Positions 45,442 through 58,356 are shown, counted from the stretch's first letter. The stretch is DNA of 64,000 nt from Alcaligenes ammonioxydans (GCF_019343455.1 NZ_CP049362.1:2852001-2916000); one strand, 5' to 3'. Numbers and translations are program-made. The notes: a model not told the origin generated them from the letters alone.

Positions 45442-45807
45442 TTAATAGTCGTGACCTAAAGCCTGCCCACCCGCCAAGGCTAACCAGCCTTTGATCAGAC
45501 GGTGAATAATCCAGACCAGAGCCACCAAGGCGGTAACCCAACCGATAAAGATGGATGTCAGCAAGGCGCTCAAAACCATCCACAACAGGCCCCACCAGAA
45601 CGTCTTGATAAGCCAGTCCAGATGACTGGCATAGATCGTGCCCGATGCGTCACCACGCTTGACGTAGGCCAGAATTACAGCTGCCACAGCCGCTGCACCG
45701 AAGATACCTGCACTAATCATAGCCAGAGAAAACAAGCCATAGCAGATGTGCGTGATCTTGCGCAGCGACAAGCCTGGTTCGAGCTCGGGGCTAATGGGCT
45801 GAGTCAT
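45442..45807 (-). CDS. Small DUF4870-like membrane protein
   Basis: The 121-residue protein has about three hydrophobic segments (ICYGLFSLAMISAGIFG, FWWGLLWMVLSALLTSIFI, VTALVALVWIIHRLIKGWLA) and the FIGWVTALVALVWIIHRLIK ending typical of this Tic20/DUF4870-like group. Function unknown. The ATG at 45807 is preferred to one 18 bases upstream. Confidence 0.75.
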   Translation of the reverse strand: MTQPISPELEPGLSLRKITHICYGLFSLAMISAGIFGAAAVAAVILAYVKRGDASGTIYASHLDWLIKTFWWGLLWMVLSALLTSIFIGWVTALVALVWIIHRLIKGWLALAGGQALGHDY

Positions 45808-46512
45808 TCGGTTCTCCTGAAACAAGCATTATCGATAACTATACCGAACTATTTTACCCATACTTTGGCGATTAACCGTATGACAGTGGCTGAGCTACCA
45901 CCATGACCTTTGCAGAAGCAAACAATCGGCAGTAAACCTGACCGTACCTATATGCTCAAGCAGCATGCCCAAGCGGTGTATATCAGCTTGTTGATGTCCC
46001 AAGCTCCAACTTCCAACTGCATCAGGATGTCACTTGTACGATTGTTGATGTGGGTGGGGTGAGCGCAGGGAGGAGTGTACTCAGGGCGGTGGGCCTGGTT
46101 AGGGGCGGTCAGCGCGAGCAAGAGGCAGACCCAGGGGAGACGCCTTCGCCCTTGAGGCTTAAGGACACCCGTCGCCTCTGAGGAGTGCCGCGATCACCCG
46201 GCAGATAGACAACGGCTTGATGCGAGAGGCTGAGGTTCAGCAAGCCGCTAAGGCTGAACCCGCCCCTCGTAGGGCTGCCATCGTGCAGGTAGCACCCGCA
46301 GAGGACTCAACATCAACTCTCAAGCCCAGGAAGCATACGCAATAACTGACCCCATCGGCTTGGGCCAAAAGGCGTAGTCTGCAACAAGCAGGGATAAGCG
46401 GTGCCCAGAACGGGCTTGGGGAGGGGGTGGGGTACGCCTGAAGTCGTAGCCCAGGGGCCAGACGATCAGCATCGTTCCGGTGCACCCGTCGCCGATGCGG
46501 TGGCGACCCATA
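45808..46512. other. Gap between the DUF4870-like gene and the rRNA operon
   Basis: About 700 bases hold no complete gene. A plus-strand frame of about 60 codons (46163-46345) ending AEPAPRRAAIVQVAPAEDS reads like the Ala/Pro-rich tail of a lost protein, but it has no start or ribosome site I trust. Confidence 0.4.
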
Positions 46513-46549
46513 AAACAAAACCCCCGCAAGGGATGCTTGCGGGGGTTTT
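46513..46549 (-). terminator. Terminator of the rRNA operon
   Basis: CCCCCGCAAG (46521-46530) pairs with CTTGCGGGGG (46536-46545), with A and T runs on both sides. It lies about 12 bases past the 5S gene. Confidence 0.9.
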
Positions 46550-46561
46550 GAGCAATAAGAG

Positions 46562-46674
46562 CTTGACGATGACCTACTTTCACAGACGTCCGTCCACTAT
46601 CATCGGCGCAAAGGCGTTTCACAGTCCTGTTCGGGATGGGAAGGTGTGGGACCACCTTGCTATGGTCGTCAAGC
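46562..46674 (-). rRNA. rrf: 5S ribosomal RNA
   Basis: The minus strand begins GCTTGACGACCATAGC and ends GTCATCGTCAAGC, with the closing stem of 5S rRNA and the conserved CCCATCCCGAACAG. The length is about 113 nt. It is the last gene of the rRNA operon. Confidence 0.93.
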
Positions 46675-46852
46675 GTAACTGGTTGCCAGGCCGTCTTTAG
46701 GGGACGTCCCAGCCAATTGGAAGAAGCACACTGCCAGCGATCAGTACGGATCAGCTAGCAGCGGTTACGAAGGTGTCAAGCGCGGGTTGCGCTGCACTTC
46801 AATATTACGTTCTGTGGTCAACAACTTAACTCACTACAACCTCAAGGGTTAT

Positions 46853-49738
<2,886 letters not shown>

Positions 49739-49957
49739 TATAACGCTTGGTGCTGTTATAGGAATATGAGTATACGTTGTTGCCGTTCATCAATCCTTAG
49801 CTGTTATCCAATCCGAAGATCAGACAACGTCTATATTTTTGAGAACTTTCGTTGAACATAATTTGTTCTGTTGCAATCACAACCCGTGTATTGTCATCAC
49901 AAGTCGACTAATCGTCTTGCGTTTATTAGACAACACACCTTCGTTGTGCTTCTTCCT

Positions 49958-49972
49958 AATTGTTAAAGAGCA
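49958..49972 (-). promoter_or_regulatory. BoxA antitermination site in the 16S-23S spacer
   Basis: TGCTCTTTAACAATT on the minus strand is the rRNA boxA for the Nus complex, upstream of 23S. Confidence 0.8.
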
Positions 49973-50115
49973 ATTCGTGGGTTGCATAACCCAACGAGCA
50001 GTATTCTTTAAAAAGAACACTCTTCGTTGAATCTAGCGCCAGGCAAACCGTTGTTTGTCTGTGCCCGATACTCTGTCATGGACCTTGCTGTATCGACAAC
50101 CACCTATAAAAGCGG

Positions 50116-50191
50116 TGGTGGAGGATGACGGGATCGAACCGACGACCCCCTGCTTGCAAAGCAGGTGCTCTCCCAGCTGAGCTAATCCCCC
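50116..50191 (-). tRNA. tRNA-Ala (anticodon TGC)
   Basis: 76 nt including an encoded CCA end. The anticodon loop is TTTGCAA and the T arm is GGTTCGATCCC. It lies in the 16S-23S spacer. Confidence 0.97.
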
Positions 50192-50202
50192 GAGGTAATC
50201 GT

Positions 50203-50279
50203 TGGTGGGTCAAGTTGGAATCGAACCAACGACCCCCGCCTTATCAAGACGGTGCTCTAACCGACTGAGCTACTGACCC
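50203..50279 (-). tRNA. tRNA-Ile (anticodon GAT)
   Basis: 77 nt including CCA. The acceptor stem is GGGTCAG paired with TTGACCC, the anticodon loop is TTGATAA and the T arm is GGTTCGATTCC. It precedes tRNA-Ala in the spacer. Confidence 0.97.
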
Positions 50280-50371
50280 ATCTATCACCAGTGGGCGATA
50301 CCTTCAATGGTCATGACATAAACTAACAGCCAATAAGTGTGGACGCTTTCGCTTTGCGAGCCATTCGCTCT

Positions 50372-51909
<1,538 letters not shown>

Positions 51910-52080
51910 AATCTCTGTGGTTGTCCCGTCTTGCGACGAGACCGATTGTGTCTCAAAGAAAAATTCAGAGTTACACAAGGTAATTCTTCATCTTTCGTTT
52001 GTGAGCACTTGATACAAACTTGTGGCGATCCCCGAAGGGTTCGACTCGCTCATTCCAAGCGCCCACACTTATCGGCTGTT

Positions 52081-52095
52081 AATTGTTAAAGAGCA
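52081..52095 (-). promoter_or_regulatory. BoxA antitermination site in the rRNA leader
   Basis: TGCTCTTTAACAATT on the minus strand, identical to the spacer copy, lies about 170 bases before 16S. Confidence 0.8.
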
Positions 52096-52186
52096 GTGAC
52101 AGTTGCCTGTCGTTCTACTGACTAACCCGGCTGGCTCGTCGCGCTTGGCGCTTCGTGCCTTGCTGTGTTAGCAGCAGAGAAACGAG

Positions 52187-52215
52187 ATTATGAAGCAGAT
52201 CAGGCAGTGTGTCAA
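52187..52215 (-). promoter_or_regulatory. rRNA operon promoter
   Basis: On the minus strand TTGACA (52210-52215) and CATAAT (52187-52192) are 17 bases apart, with an A-rich upstream stretch (about 52219-52227) that could be an UP element. This is near-consensus, as expected for rRNA. Confidence 0.85.
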
Positions 52216-53008
52216 GCGTTTTTTTTGAAGAAGTTAGAAAGTTTTAAAACCGTCCAACTCGTCCCGCTTAAACCAGAACTTTCGTTCCTAACCACCTAGC
52301 GAACAATCAACCGTGAGGCTAACCATTCAACTTCATAAACAAGGGTAAATTTTCAGCGCTGTTTCTAACCGGCTAAAAATTTAACGTTGTGTTCTCTGGA
52401 GCAGAACCTAGAACTTTAACACAGAATTTTCTGATTTGTCAAGCTCCGGGTTTTACACCGTGTCAGTTACCTGACTCAGTCAGGCAAGTTTCGTTGCGGG
52501 CCTCTTGGCCAAGGCGGTGAATCTTGTCTAACTGCTCTCTGCGGCGCTTTGAGGGAAAACCCTGTGTGTGCTGCAGCGAGAAAAGAACTATAGCACGATG
52601 AAATTTGGCTTTGCAAGCTTTCTTTGGCATTTTTCTGGATATTTGAAGAGAGCAAACCCTGCAAAACGAGGTAGCTAATTGATAACTATGAAGAATCACC
52701 CTAAAAATAATTTTTAGATTAACTTCCGGTTTTTCCCCTGGTAGCGCGCCAGCCCATCCCTAGACTCAGATCATGGCCTAAGCAGCTATTTCTGTCGTGA
52801 AGAATCGCCGGATATTCTTCTGCCTCTCACCACTCTCTCCTCTATATGGAGGGAAAGTACATACCCTCCCCACGATCGTCACCAGTCCTAGTGCTTGCTT
52901 GCCTGCTTGCTGGAGGAAATACTGAGAAGGAGAAATATATAGATGGCGGCCCAGCATAGTAACGGTCGCAAGAGCACGGCAGCAGCCCTTCCACTCCAAT
53001 TAGTAGTA

Positions 53009-53349
53009 TCTCTATATAGATAGAGACTTGAGTGACCTCCAAGACCGAGCACTATTTAGGACTGTTAGCCGCTCGGAGCCCCGAGAAAAGGTGTTGGGTC
53101 GAGTCAGACGACTTGCCGCAGTCGGAGTTGCGATCGGGGTTACAAAGTCTGCTGTTTGAGCCCAAGATTTGTGATTGGTCCGGGGGACCAATCGCTGTGC
53201 GAGTTCAGACTGCGCCCCGATGGTGACTCGGACAAGGGGACCGGCGCGTTGCGCCGGCAAGTAGTCCGTCCCAACACCCTGCCCCGGGGCTTCGAGTGGC
53301 GACCTATGCGGAACCGCTGGAACGATGAAAGTCACCCTCTATATAGATA
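53009..53349. repeat. Long diverged inverted repeat
   Basis: Two arms of about 160 bases meet at the core GATTGGTCC-GGG-GGACCAATC (53173-53193). Matching blocks on the arms include GGTGTTGGG/CCCAACACC (53090-53098 with 53270-53278), ATCGGGG/CCCCGAT, ACTTGCCG/CGGCAAGT and AGCCCCG/CGGGGCT. The right arm has an extra hairpin CCGGCGC/GCGCCGG. TCTATATAGA palindromes mark both outer ends (53011-53020 and 53338-53347). No transposase is present. Confidence 0.75.
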
Positions 53350-53374
53350 AGTCGTTCATCATTGCGACTCTACT

Positions 53375-53392
53375 TCCTATATGCATATAGGA
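53375..53392. repeat. 18-bp perfect palindrome
   Basis: TCCTATATGCATATAGGA is self-complementary over 18 bases and lies 26 bases right of the long inverted repeat. Confidence 0.9.
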
Positions 53393-53480
53393 GACGGGCC
53401 TCCCCAAGCGGTAATCCAGTCCTTGCCCCCTCTATCCCTCAATGCCCTTCAAAGTCCCTCTGAGTCTCAACCTCTTTGCC

Positions 53481-53520
53481 TCTAAGTCTCTAAGTCTCTA
53501 AGTCTCTAAGTCTCTAAGTC
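53481..53520 (+). repeat. Five tandem copies of the octamer TCTAAGTC
   Basis: Five perfect 8-bp copies lie in the pyrimidine-rich part of the gene desert. Like the TGCTCGTT array at 38225, the unit is eight bases long. Confidence 0.95.
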
Positions 53521-53721
53521 TCCATTCATGAGAACACCAAACACATACCCCCTCTCTTATAAAAACCGCTCTGCCTTCTCTCATCTATAAAGCTGCCTCT
53601 CTGTAGACACGCTCTATAAGGAGAGAAAACAAAGGCACACTGACCTGATAGATAGACCCAATCACATAAACACAATCGCCCCCAAGGCGAACTCCAAGCG
53701 AAGCCCCCCCTTCCTCTCTAC

Positions 53722-53731
53722 TCTATATAGA
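53722..53731. repeat. Third TCTATATAGA palindrome
   Basis: The same 10-bp palindrome that ends the long inverted repeat occurs again here, also followed by TAGA, as in the copy at 53011. Confidence 0.8.
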
Positions 53732-53882
53732 TAGACCGCCCCCCTTACACCTCCAGCCCCCCTTACACCTCCAAGCAATAAGCTAATCCCCAATTCATTG
53801 TTATTTTCTGTCGCTGCGTTCATTACCATTCCTTATGCCTTTAATCCTCTAAGCAGCACCCTGCTTACTCAAGTGAGTAATA

Positions 53883-54848
53883 ATGATCAGACCTCTCCTC
53901 ATCTCCCTGGCATTTGCCTTCAGCACGGTTCTGACACCGTCTGTGTCCGCAGAACCAAGCGCAGCCGAAGGGGCTTCCAAACCAGCCCCGCTGATTTCAG
54001 CTACCGACCTGGCAAACCAGCTGGACCAGAAAAACCTGCGTATTCTAGATATCCGTACAGATAAGGAATACGAAGCGGGCCATGTACCCGGCGCTGTTCA
54101 CACCCCTTACGGCGCCTATCGCGGCCCAGCCGAAAACGCAGGCGCGCTGCGCCCCGAGGCTGACCTGTCGGCTCTTTTCAGCAAAGCAGGAATCTCCCCA
54201 GACAGCTATGTGGTCGTCACGTACGCAGGGGCCAACCCCACAGACTTTGGCGCAGCGGCGCGTGTGTACTGGACCTTGAAAGCTGGAGGCCTGACACAGT
54301 TGTCCATTCTGGACGGCGGCCTGCAAGCCTGGGAAGCCGAAGGTAAACCACTCAGCAAAGACACGCCCACCATCACCCCTACCGACTTCAGCTACCACTA
54401 CAACAAGGACATGGTTGTCAGCACACAGGAAGTGGCCGGCTACATCAAGAACGGCCAAGCCCCAGTCTTGCTGGATGCTCGCCCCAGCGAATTTTTCAAC
54501 GGTGAGAAGCGTGTTGACGCCGCCGCTCGTTACGGCACTTTGCCGGGCGCACGGGAACTGGATTTCAACAGCTTCTTTCGAAGCGACAAACCTATCCTGA
54601 AAGACACCAGCGAAATCGTGGCAATCGTCAAAGAGCAAGGGCTGAATGACAAACCCACTGTCTCGTTCTGCAACACCGGGCACTGGGCGGCCACTAACTG
54701 GTTTGTCCTGTCCGAGCTGGCTGGCAACCCGAATGTGAAGCTCTATCCTGAATCGGTTGTGGAATGGAGCCGCAGCAACCTGCCCATGGATAACCAGCCC
54801 TCACGCTTTGAGGTCCTGAAACTCGATGCCAAGCGCGCCCTTAATTAA
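53883..54848 (+). CDS. Secreted two-domain rhodanese (sulfurtransferase)
   Basis: The 321-residue protein has a signal peptide (LLISLAFAFSTVLTPSVSA, cleavage before EPSAAE) and two rhodanese domains. In the second domain the active-site loop is SFCNTGHWAATNW with the catalytic Cys. In the first domain the equivalent loop is TYAGANPTDFGAA with no Cys, so it is probably structural. The enzyme should move sulfane sulfur from thiosulfate in the periplasm. It is 17 bases before a TsuA-type transporter, which supports a joint role in thiosulfate or sulfur uptake. Confidence 0.92.
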   Translation: MIRPLLISLAFAFSTVLTPSVSAEPSAAEGASKPAPLISATDLANQLDQKNLRILDIRTDKEYEAGHVPGAVHTPYGAYRGPAENAGALRPEADLSALFSKAGISPDSYVVVTYAGANPTDFGAAARVYWTLKAGGLTQLSILDGGLQAWEAEGKPLSKDTPTITPTDFSYHYNKDMVVSTQEVAGYIKNGQAPVLLDARPSEFFNGEKRVDAAARYGTLPGARELDFNSFFRSDKPILKDTSEIVAIVKEQGLNDKPTVSFCNTGHWAATNWFVLSELAGNPNVKLYPESVVEWSRSNLPMDNQPSRFEVLKLDAKRALN

Positions 54849-54865
54849 CGAGTTGGTATTCGATC

Positions 54866-55972
54866 ATGCTTTATCTGACTAGACTGGGCTTTATCCTGGC
54901 CAGCCTGGCCCTGGTTGTCGGGGTCGCACTGGTAGGAGGCCTGCGCCAAGGGCTGCTTGCCTTGTTGGGCATCGGCTTTGGAGCCGTGCTGCAAGGAGCC
55001 CGTTTCGGTTTCACGACCGGCTGGCGCAACTATATCGAGCGTCGAGATCCTCAAGGCATCTGGGCACAAATGCTCCTGCTGGTCTTGGCTGCCGCCTTCA
55101 CCCTGCCCTTGATCGCCGATAGTGGTGGCGAACTGGTCGGCGCGATTGCTCCCTTGACCATTAGCCTGGTGCTGGGCGCTTTTCTATTCGGCGCAGCCAT
55201 GCAACTGGCTGATGGCTGCGGTTCGGGCACCCTGTATAAAGCAGGTGCTGGCGCACCCATTTCTTTCGCCGTCCTGCCCACCTTTGCCATAGGCAGCTTT
55301 CTGGGTGCCTCACACCAGCCGGGCTGGATCGCCTTGGGTGGCTTGCCCGCCATTGACCTGAACACTTCCTTGGGGTGGCCCACGGCCTTGCTCATCACCG
55401 TGCTGGGCTGCGCCGCCGTATCCTGGCTGGTCGCTCGAGGCGCACGCCGCCATCAGAACGAGCACAAGAGCCCACCGGCAAAATGGGAAATGCGCTGGTG
55501 GATGGGGGCCTTGCTGCTGGCCGTCTTGTACGCCATCCACATGATCGTGGCCGGCCAGCCCTGGGGTATCGTCTACGGTATCGGGCTATGGGGCGCCAAA
55601 GTGTTTTCGGCATTGGGCTGGTCCCCTGTCGGCGATGCATTCTGGGGCGTAGCTCCTCATGCACAACGCCTGGCTGAACCCGTCTTGGCTGACGTTACTT
55701 CGGTCACCAACTTTGGCTTGATCCTGGGCGCCATGGCTGCCTCTCGCTGGAACCACCCTGCCAACTTCAAATCACCCAATTCCCGCACCCTGTGGGTCGG
55801 GGCAATTGCAGGTCTGGTCATGGGCTACAGCGCGCGCATGGCTTTTGGCTGCAATGTGGGCGCCTTTCTGGGAGGCATTGCCTCGGCCAGCATCCATGGC
55901 TGGGTCTGGTTTGCCTTGGCCTTTGCCGGGTCTATCTTAGGCGTGCGCATTCGTCGCCGCGTTAATCCTTGA
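54866..55972 (+). CDS. tsuA: YeeE/TsuA-family thiosulfate transporter
   Basis: The 368-residue polytopic membrane protein belongs to the YeeE/YedE family. The conserved Cys motifs are visible: LADGCGSGTLYKAGAG and AFGCNVGAFLGGIAS. In E. coli TsuA such Cys residues relay thiosulfate across the membrane. It follows the periplasmic rhodanese and precedes a 54-codon ORF on the same strand. Confidence 0.9.
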   Translation: MLYLTRLGFILASLALVVGVALVGGLRQGLLALLGIGFGAVLQGARFGFTTGWRNYIERRDPQGIWAQMLLLVLAAAFTLPLIADSGGELVGAIAPLTISLVLGAFLFGAAMQLADGCGSGTLYKAGAGAPISFAVLPTFAIGSFLGASHQPGWIALGGLPAIDLNTSLGWPTALLITVLGCAAVSWLVARGARRHQNEHKSPPAKWEMRWWMGALLLAVLYAIHMIVAGQPWGIVYGIGLWGAKVFSALGWSPVGDAFWGVAPHAQRLAEPVLADVTSVTNFGLILGAMAASRWNHPANFKSPNSRTLWVGAIAGLVMGYSARMAFGCNVGAFLGGIASASIHGWVWFALAFAGSILGVRIRRRVNP

Positions 55973-55983
55973 GTCGCGCAAGC

Positions 55984-56148
55984 ATGAGCAAAACTACTTT
56001 CCGCCTTATTACCAGTAGCTTCTGGCTGCTCGTCGTCGTTTTAGTTGTAATGGACAGCCTGCAAGACTACCCCTACCGTCCCGAACCCGCCCCCATTGCC
56101 TGGGGTAGCGGTCAAGCCGCCAGCGGTGGCCACTGCTCGGGCCGTTAA
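55984..56148 (+). CDS. Small membrane protein downstream of the TsuA-like gene
   Basis: The 54-residue frame starts with ATG 11 bases after the transporter stop. It has one hydrophobic segment (FWLLVVVLVVMDSL) and a periplasmic-type tail ending GGHCSGR with a single Cys near the C terminus. I do not recognise it. Its position in the rhodanese-transporter operon and its clean membrane segment suggest it is real. It may assist the transporter (inference). Confidence 0.5.
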   Translation: MSKTTFRLITSSFWLLVVVLVVMDSLQDYPYRPEPAPIAWGSGQAASGGHCSGR

Positions 56149-56387
56149 ACAATCCAGCCCACTGGCTTGACACGCCCCCTGATGGGATGAAAAGCAGACA
56201 GCCGTAATGCAGGCTGCCACAGCTTTCACCCTTGGGGGCTTTTTATTGTCCACATGACGTTGCGCTTTCCCCATGACGGCATGTAAATAAACAGATCTGC
56301 TGCCAGGTGCCATAGTTAAGCAGGCGACACAGCGCGACAGGGCAACCCCGTTGACGTGCTAGCATCAGGCTCGTTCCCGCCCTGACG

Positions 56388-57380
56388 ATGTATCTACTCA
56401 TGCTGAACTTCCTTCGCACTACCTTTAGCCGCAGCTTGCGCATGTTCTATACCGTCGCCCGAATCATGCTGCCCATCATGATTGTCGTGCGCGTCGCGGC
56501 GCAATGGGGCTTGATTGAGCAAGCCGGAAAGCTGATCGGCCCGATCATGGGGCTGGCTGGACTGCCTGCCGAGGCCGGTGTTGTCTGGGCCACGACGGCA
56601 TTGGCCGGCATTTACGCTGGAATAGGCTCCATGGCCGCCTTGGGCGACAGCTTGAGTCTGAACGCCGCCCAGATCAGCGTCCTGGGCACCATGATGCTGT
56701 TTGCGCACAATATGCCCATGGAACAGGCCATTGTGCGCCGCGCCGGGGCCAGCTTCTGGTTCACCGCCGGGCTGCGCATTGCCTGCGCCTTGCTCTATGG
56801 CTGTGTCCTGTCCTGGGGCCTGAGCAACGCCGGACTCTTGCAGGAGCCTGTTTCCCTGGCCTGGCTTTATGGCCAATCCAATGCCACACAGGGTGGCTGG
56901 CAAGGCTGGATGGACTGGCTGCAAGGAACGGCCAGCTCTCTATTCATGACTTGGCTGATTATTCTCGGCTTGCTTTTGGTACTGTCGATTCTGGAGAAAA
57001 TCGGCTTTACCCGCTTGCTGACCCGGCTCCTGCTTCCCTTATTACGCTTTTCCGGACTGGAGGAACGCGTCGCTCCCACGACAACGATCGGGGTCTTGCT
57101 GGGCCTGAGTTATGGCGGCGCCTTGATTATCGACGAGTCCCGCCAACAGAACTATAGCCCGCGCACCCGTTTGCTCGCGCTCTCGTGGCTATCACTTAGC
57201 CACTCCCTGATTGAAGACACCATTCTCATTCTAGCTTTGGGTGCCAATATCTGGATTGCGCTGGTCGGCCGGCTTGTCCTGACTTTGTTGATCATCGGCC
57301 TGATGGCACGCCTGACCTTGCCAGGCAGCGCCCTGTACAGGCGCTACCTGGCTCCGACCAGTTCTTGCCCGGATGCTTAA
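56388..57380 (+). CDS. Nucleoside-recognition (Gate) domain membrane protein
   Basis: The 330-residue protein has about eight membrane segments and Gate-domain traits: FARIMLPIMIVVRV-like YTVARIMLPIMIVVRVAAQW near the start, an LGTMMLFAHNMPMEQAIV motif, and SWLSLSHSLIEDTILILALG. Such proteins are spore-maturation or nucleoside-transport relatives; the substrate is unknown. An ATG at 56400 is an alternative start. It overlaps the convergent msrA by 4 bases. Confidence 0.8.
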   Translation: MYLLMLNFLRTTFSRSLRMFYTVARIMLPIMIVVRVAAQWGLIEQAGKLIGPIMGLAGLPAEAGVVWATTALAGIYAGIGSMAALGDSLSLNAAQISVLGTMMLFAHNMPMEQAIVRRAGASFWFTAGLRIACALLYGCVLSWGLSNAGLLQEPVSLAWLYGQSNATQGGWQGWMDWLQGTASSLFMTWLIILGLLLVLSILEKIGFTRLLTRLLLPLLRFSGLEERVAPTTTIGVLLGLSYGGALIIDESRQQNYSPRTRLLALSWLSLSHSLIEDTILILALGANIWIALVGRLVLTLLIIGLMARLTLPGSALYRRYLAPTSSCPDA

Positions 57381-57907
57381 CTTTTGACCAGCAGGTCTTG
57401 AAAGCGCTGATAAAACTTTTTGAGCTTGGGCGCAATCACCATCTGGCAATAAGCCTGCTCGGGGTTGCGCGCAAAATAGTCGTGATGATAGGCCTCGGCT
57501 TCCCAGAACGTGGAGCTGTCCAGAACATGCGTCACGATGGGTGCATCAAACTGGGACTTGATTTCCTCAATGACCTCAAAGGCCTGGCGACGCTGCTCGT
57601 CGTTCTGGCAAAAAATGGCAGAGGCATACTGCGGCCCTTGGTCTGCTCCCTGACGATCGGGGGTGGTTGGGTCGTGAGTCAGGAAAAACACTTCCAGCAA
57701 GTCCCGGTAGGAAATGACAGAAGGGTCGAACTCAACTTTAACCACTTCAATATGGCCGGTTTGTTTGCCACACACCTGTTCATAGGTGGGATGCTCTACG
57801 TGGCCGCCACAGTACCCCGGCACCACAGAATGCACACCCTGCAAGGCTTTAAAGACTCCTTCCGTGCACCAAAAACATCCACCGCCCAATATGGCTGTTT
57901 CCTTCAT
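57377..57907 (-). CDS. msrA: Peptide-methionine (S)-S-oxide reductase
   Basis: MsrA repairs oxidised methionine. The 176-residue protein has the active-site motif GGGCFWCTEGVF (Cys11), the conserved GYCGGHVEHPTYEQVC and EVFFLTHDPTTPDRQGADQG. There is no signal peptide. It overlaps the upstream cytochrome c gene by 4 bases. Confidence 0.96.
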   Translation of the reverse strand: MKETAILGGGCFWCTEGVFKALQGVHSVVPGYCGGHVEHPTYEQVCGKQTGHIEVVKVEFDPSVISYRDLLEVFFLTHDPTTPDRQGADQGPQYASAIFCQNDEQRRQAFEVIEEIKSQFDAPIVTHVLDSSTFWEAEAYHHDYFARNPEQAYCQMVIAPKLKKFYQRFQDLLVKS

Positions 57908-58272
57908 GAACTCTCCTTTGACGTCGTATTGGCTAGACTCAGCAGCCAGACTGCAATAGCTTGCGCTTGGTCGGCGCTGATGCGATTTTGAGCAGGCATG
58001 GGAATCGCTCCCCAGTTACCCCGGCTGCCCTGTTGAATCTGTCGCTGCAAATAAGCCAGGGTTTCTTGCCCTGGCCCTGGCGCATAACGTTGGGCAATCT
58101 CCCGAAAAGGAGGGCCAACCCGTTTACGATCCATCTGATGACAGGACAAGCACTGCGCCTGCACGAGATCCATCAGCGCTACCGTATCAGCCTTTGCGGG
58201 CGGATTAAAGATCAGCAATCCACAAAAAACTACTAATGGTAAACGGCTGGTCCAAGAGGCTGAATGCAGCAT
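57904..58272 (-). CDS. Small periplasmic c-type cytochrome
   Basis: The 122-residue protein has a signal peptide (SRLPLVVFCGLLIFNPPAKA), one haem site QCLSCH and a downstream IPMPAQNRIS that supplies the Met ligand. It fits class I c551-like cytochromes. It is translationally coupled to msrA, an unusual partner. An in-frame upstream ATG is less likely, since the ATG at 58272 gives a compact signal peptide. Confidence 0.88.
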   Translation of the reverse strand: MLHSASWTSRLPLVVFCGLLIFNPPAKADTVALMDLVQAQCLSCHQMDRKRVGPPFREIAQRYAPGPGQETLAYLQRQIQQGSRGNWGAIPMPAQNRISADQAQAIAVWLLSLANTTSKESS

Positions 58273-58356
58273 GATCCTTCCCTTACAATTTACCCAGCTC
58301 ATGCCTGAGCTCGCAGTCACGCTATTATCTGATATTCATCTCTGTAATGGGCACGC

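Larger units (their letters stand above)
52230..53882. other. Repeat-rich gene desert between rRNA promoter and rhodanese gene
   Basis: About 1.65 kb holds no gene I can support. The short open frames have poor composition and no ribosome sites. It holds a hairpin GAAGAAT/ATTCTTC near 52799, GGAGGG/CCCTCC at about 52848-52869, a 340-bp diverged inverted repeat (53009-53349), an 18-bp palindrome, five tandem octamers, two CCCCTTACACCTCCA direct repeats (53741-53755 and 53759-53773) and three copies of the palindrome TCTATATAGA. From about 53400 to 53780 the plus strand is markedly pyrimidine-rich. Confidence 0.8.

Noticed and set aside
52463..52699. A 78-codon minus-strand frame in the gene desert
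   Set aside because: No recognisable domain, no ribosome site and poor composition.
53012..53350. Open frames on both strands inside the long inverted repeat (53012-53335 minus, 53032-53226 plus)
   Set aside because: They follow from the inverted-repeat structure, have unlikely composition and no ribosome sites.
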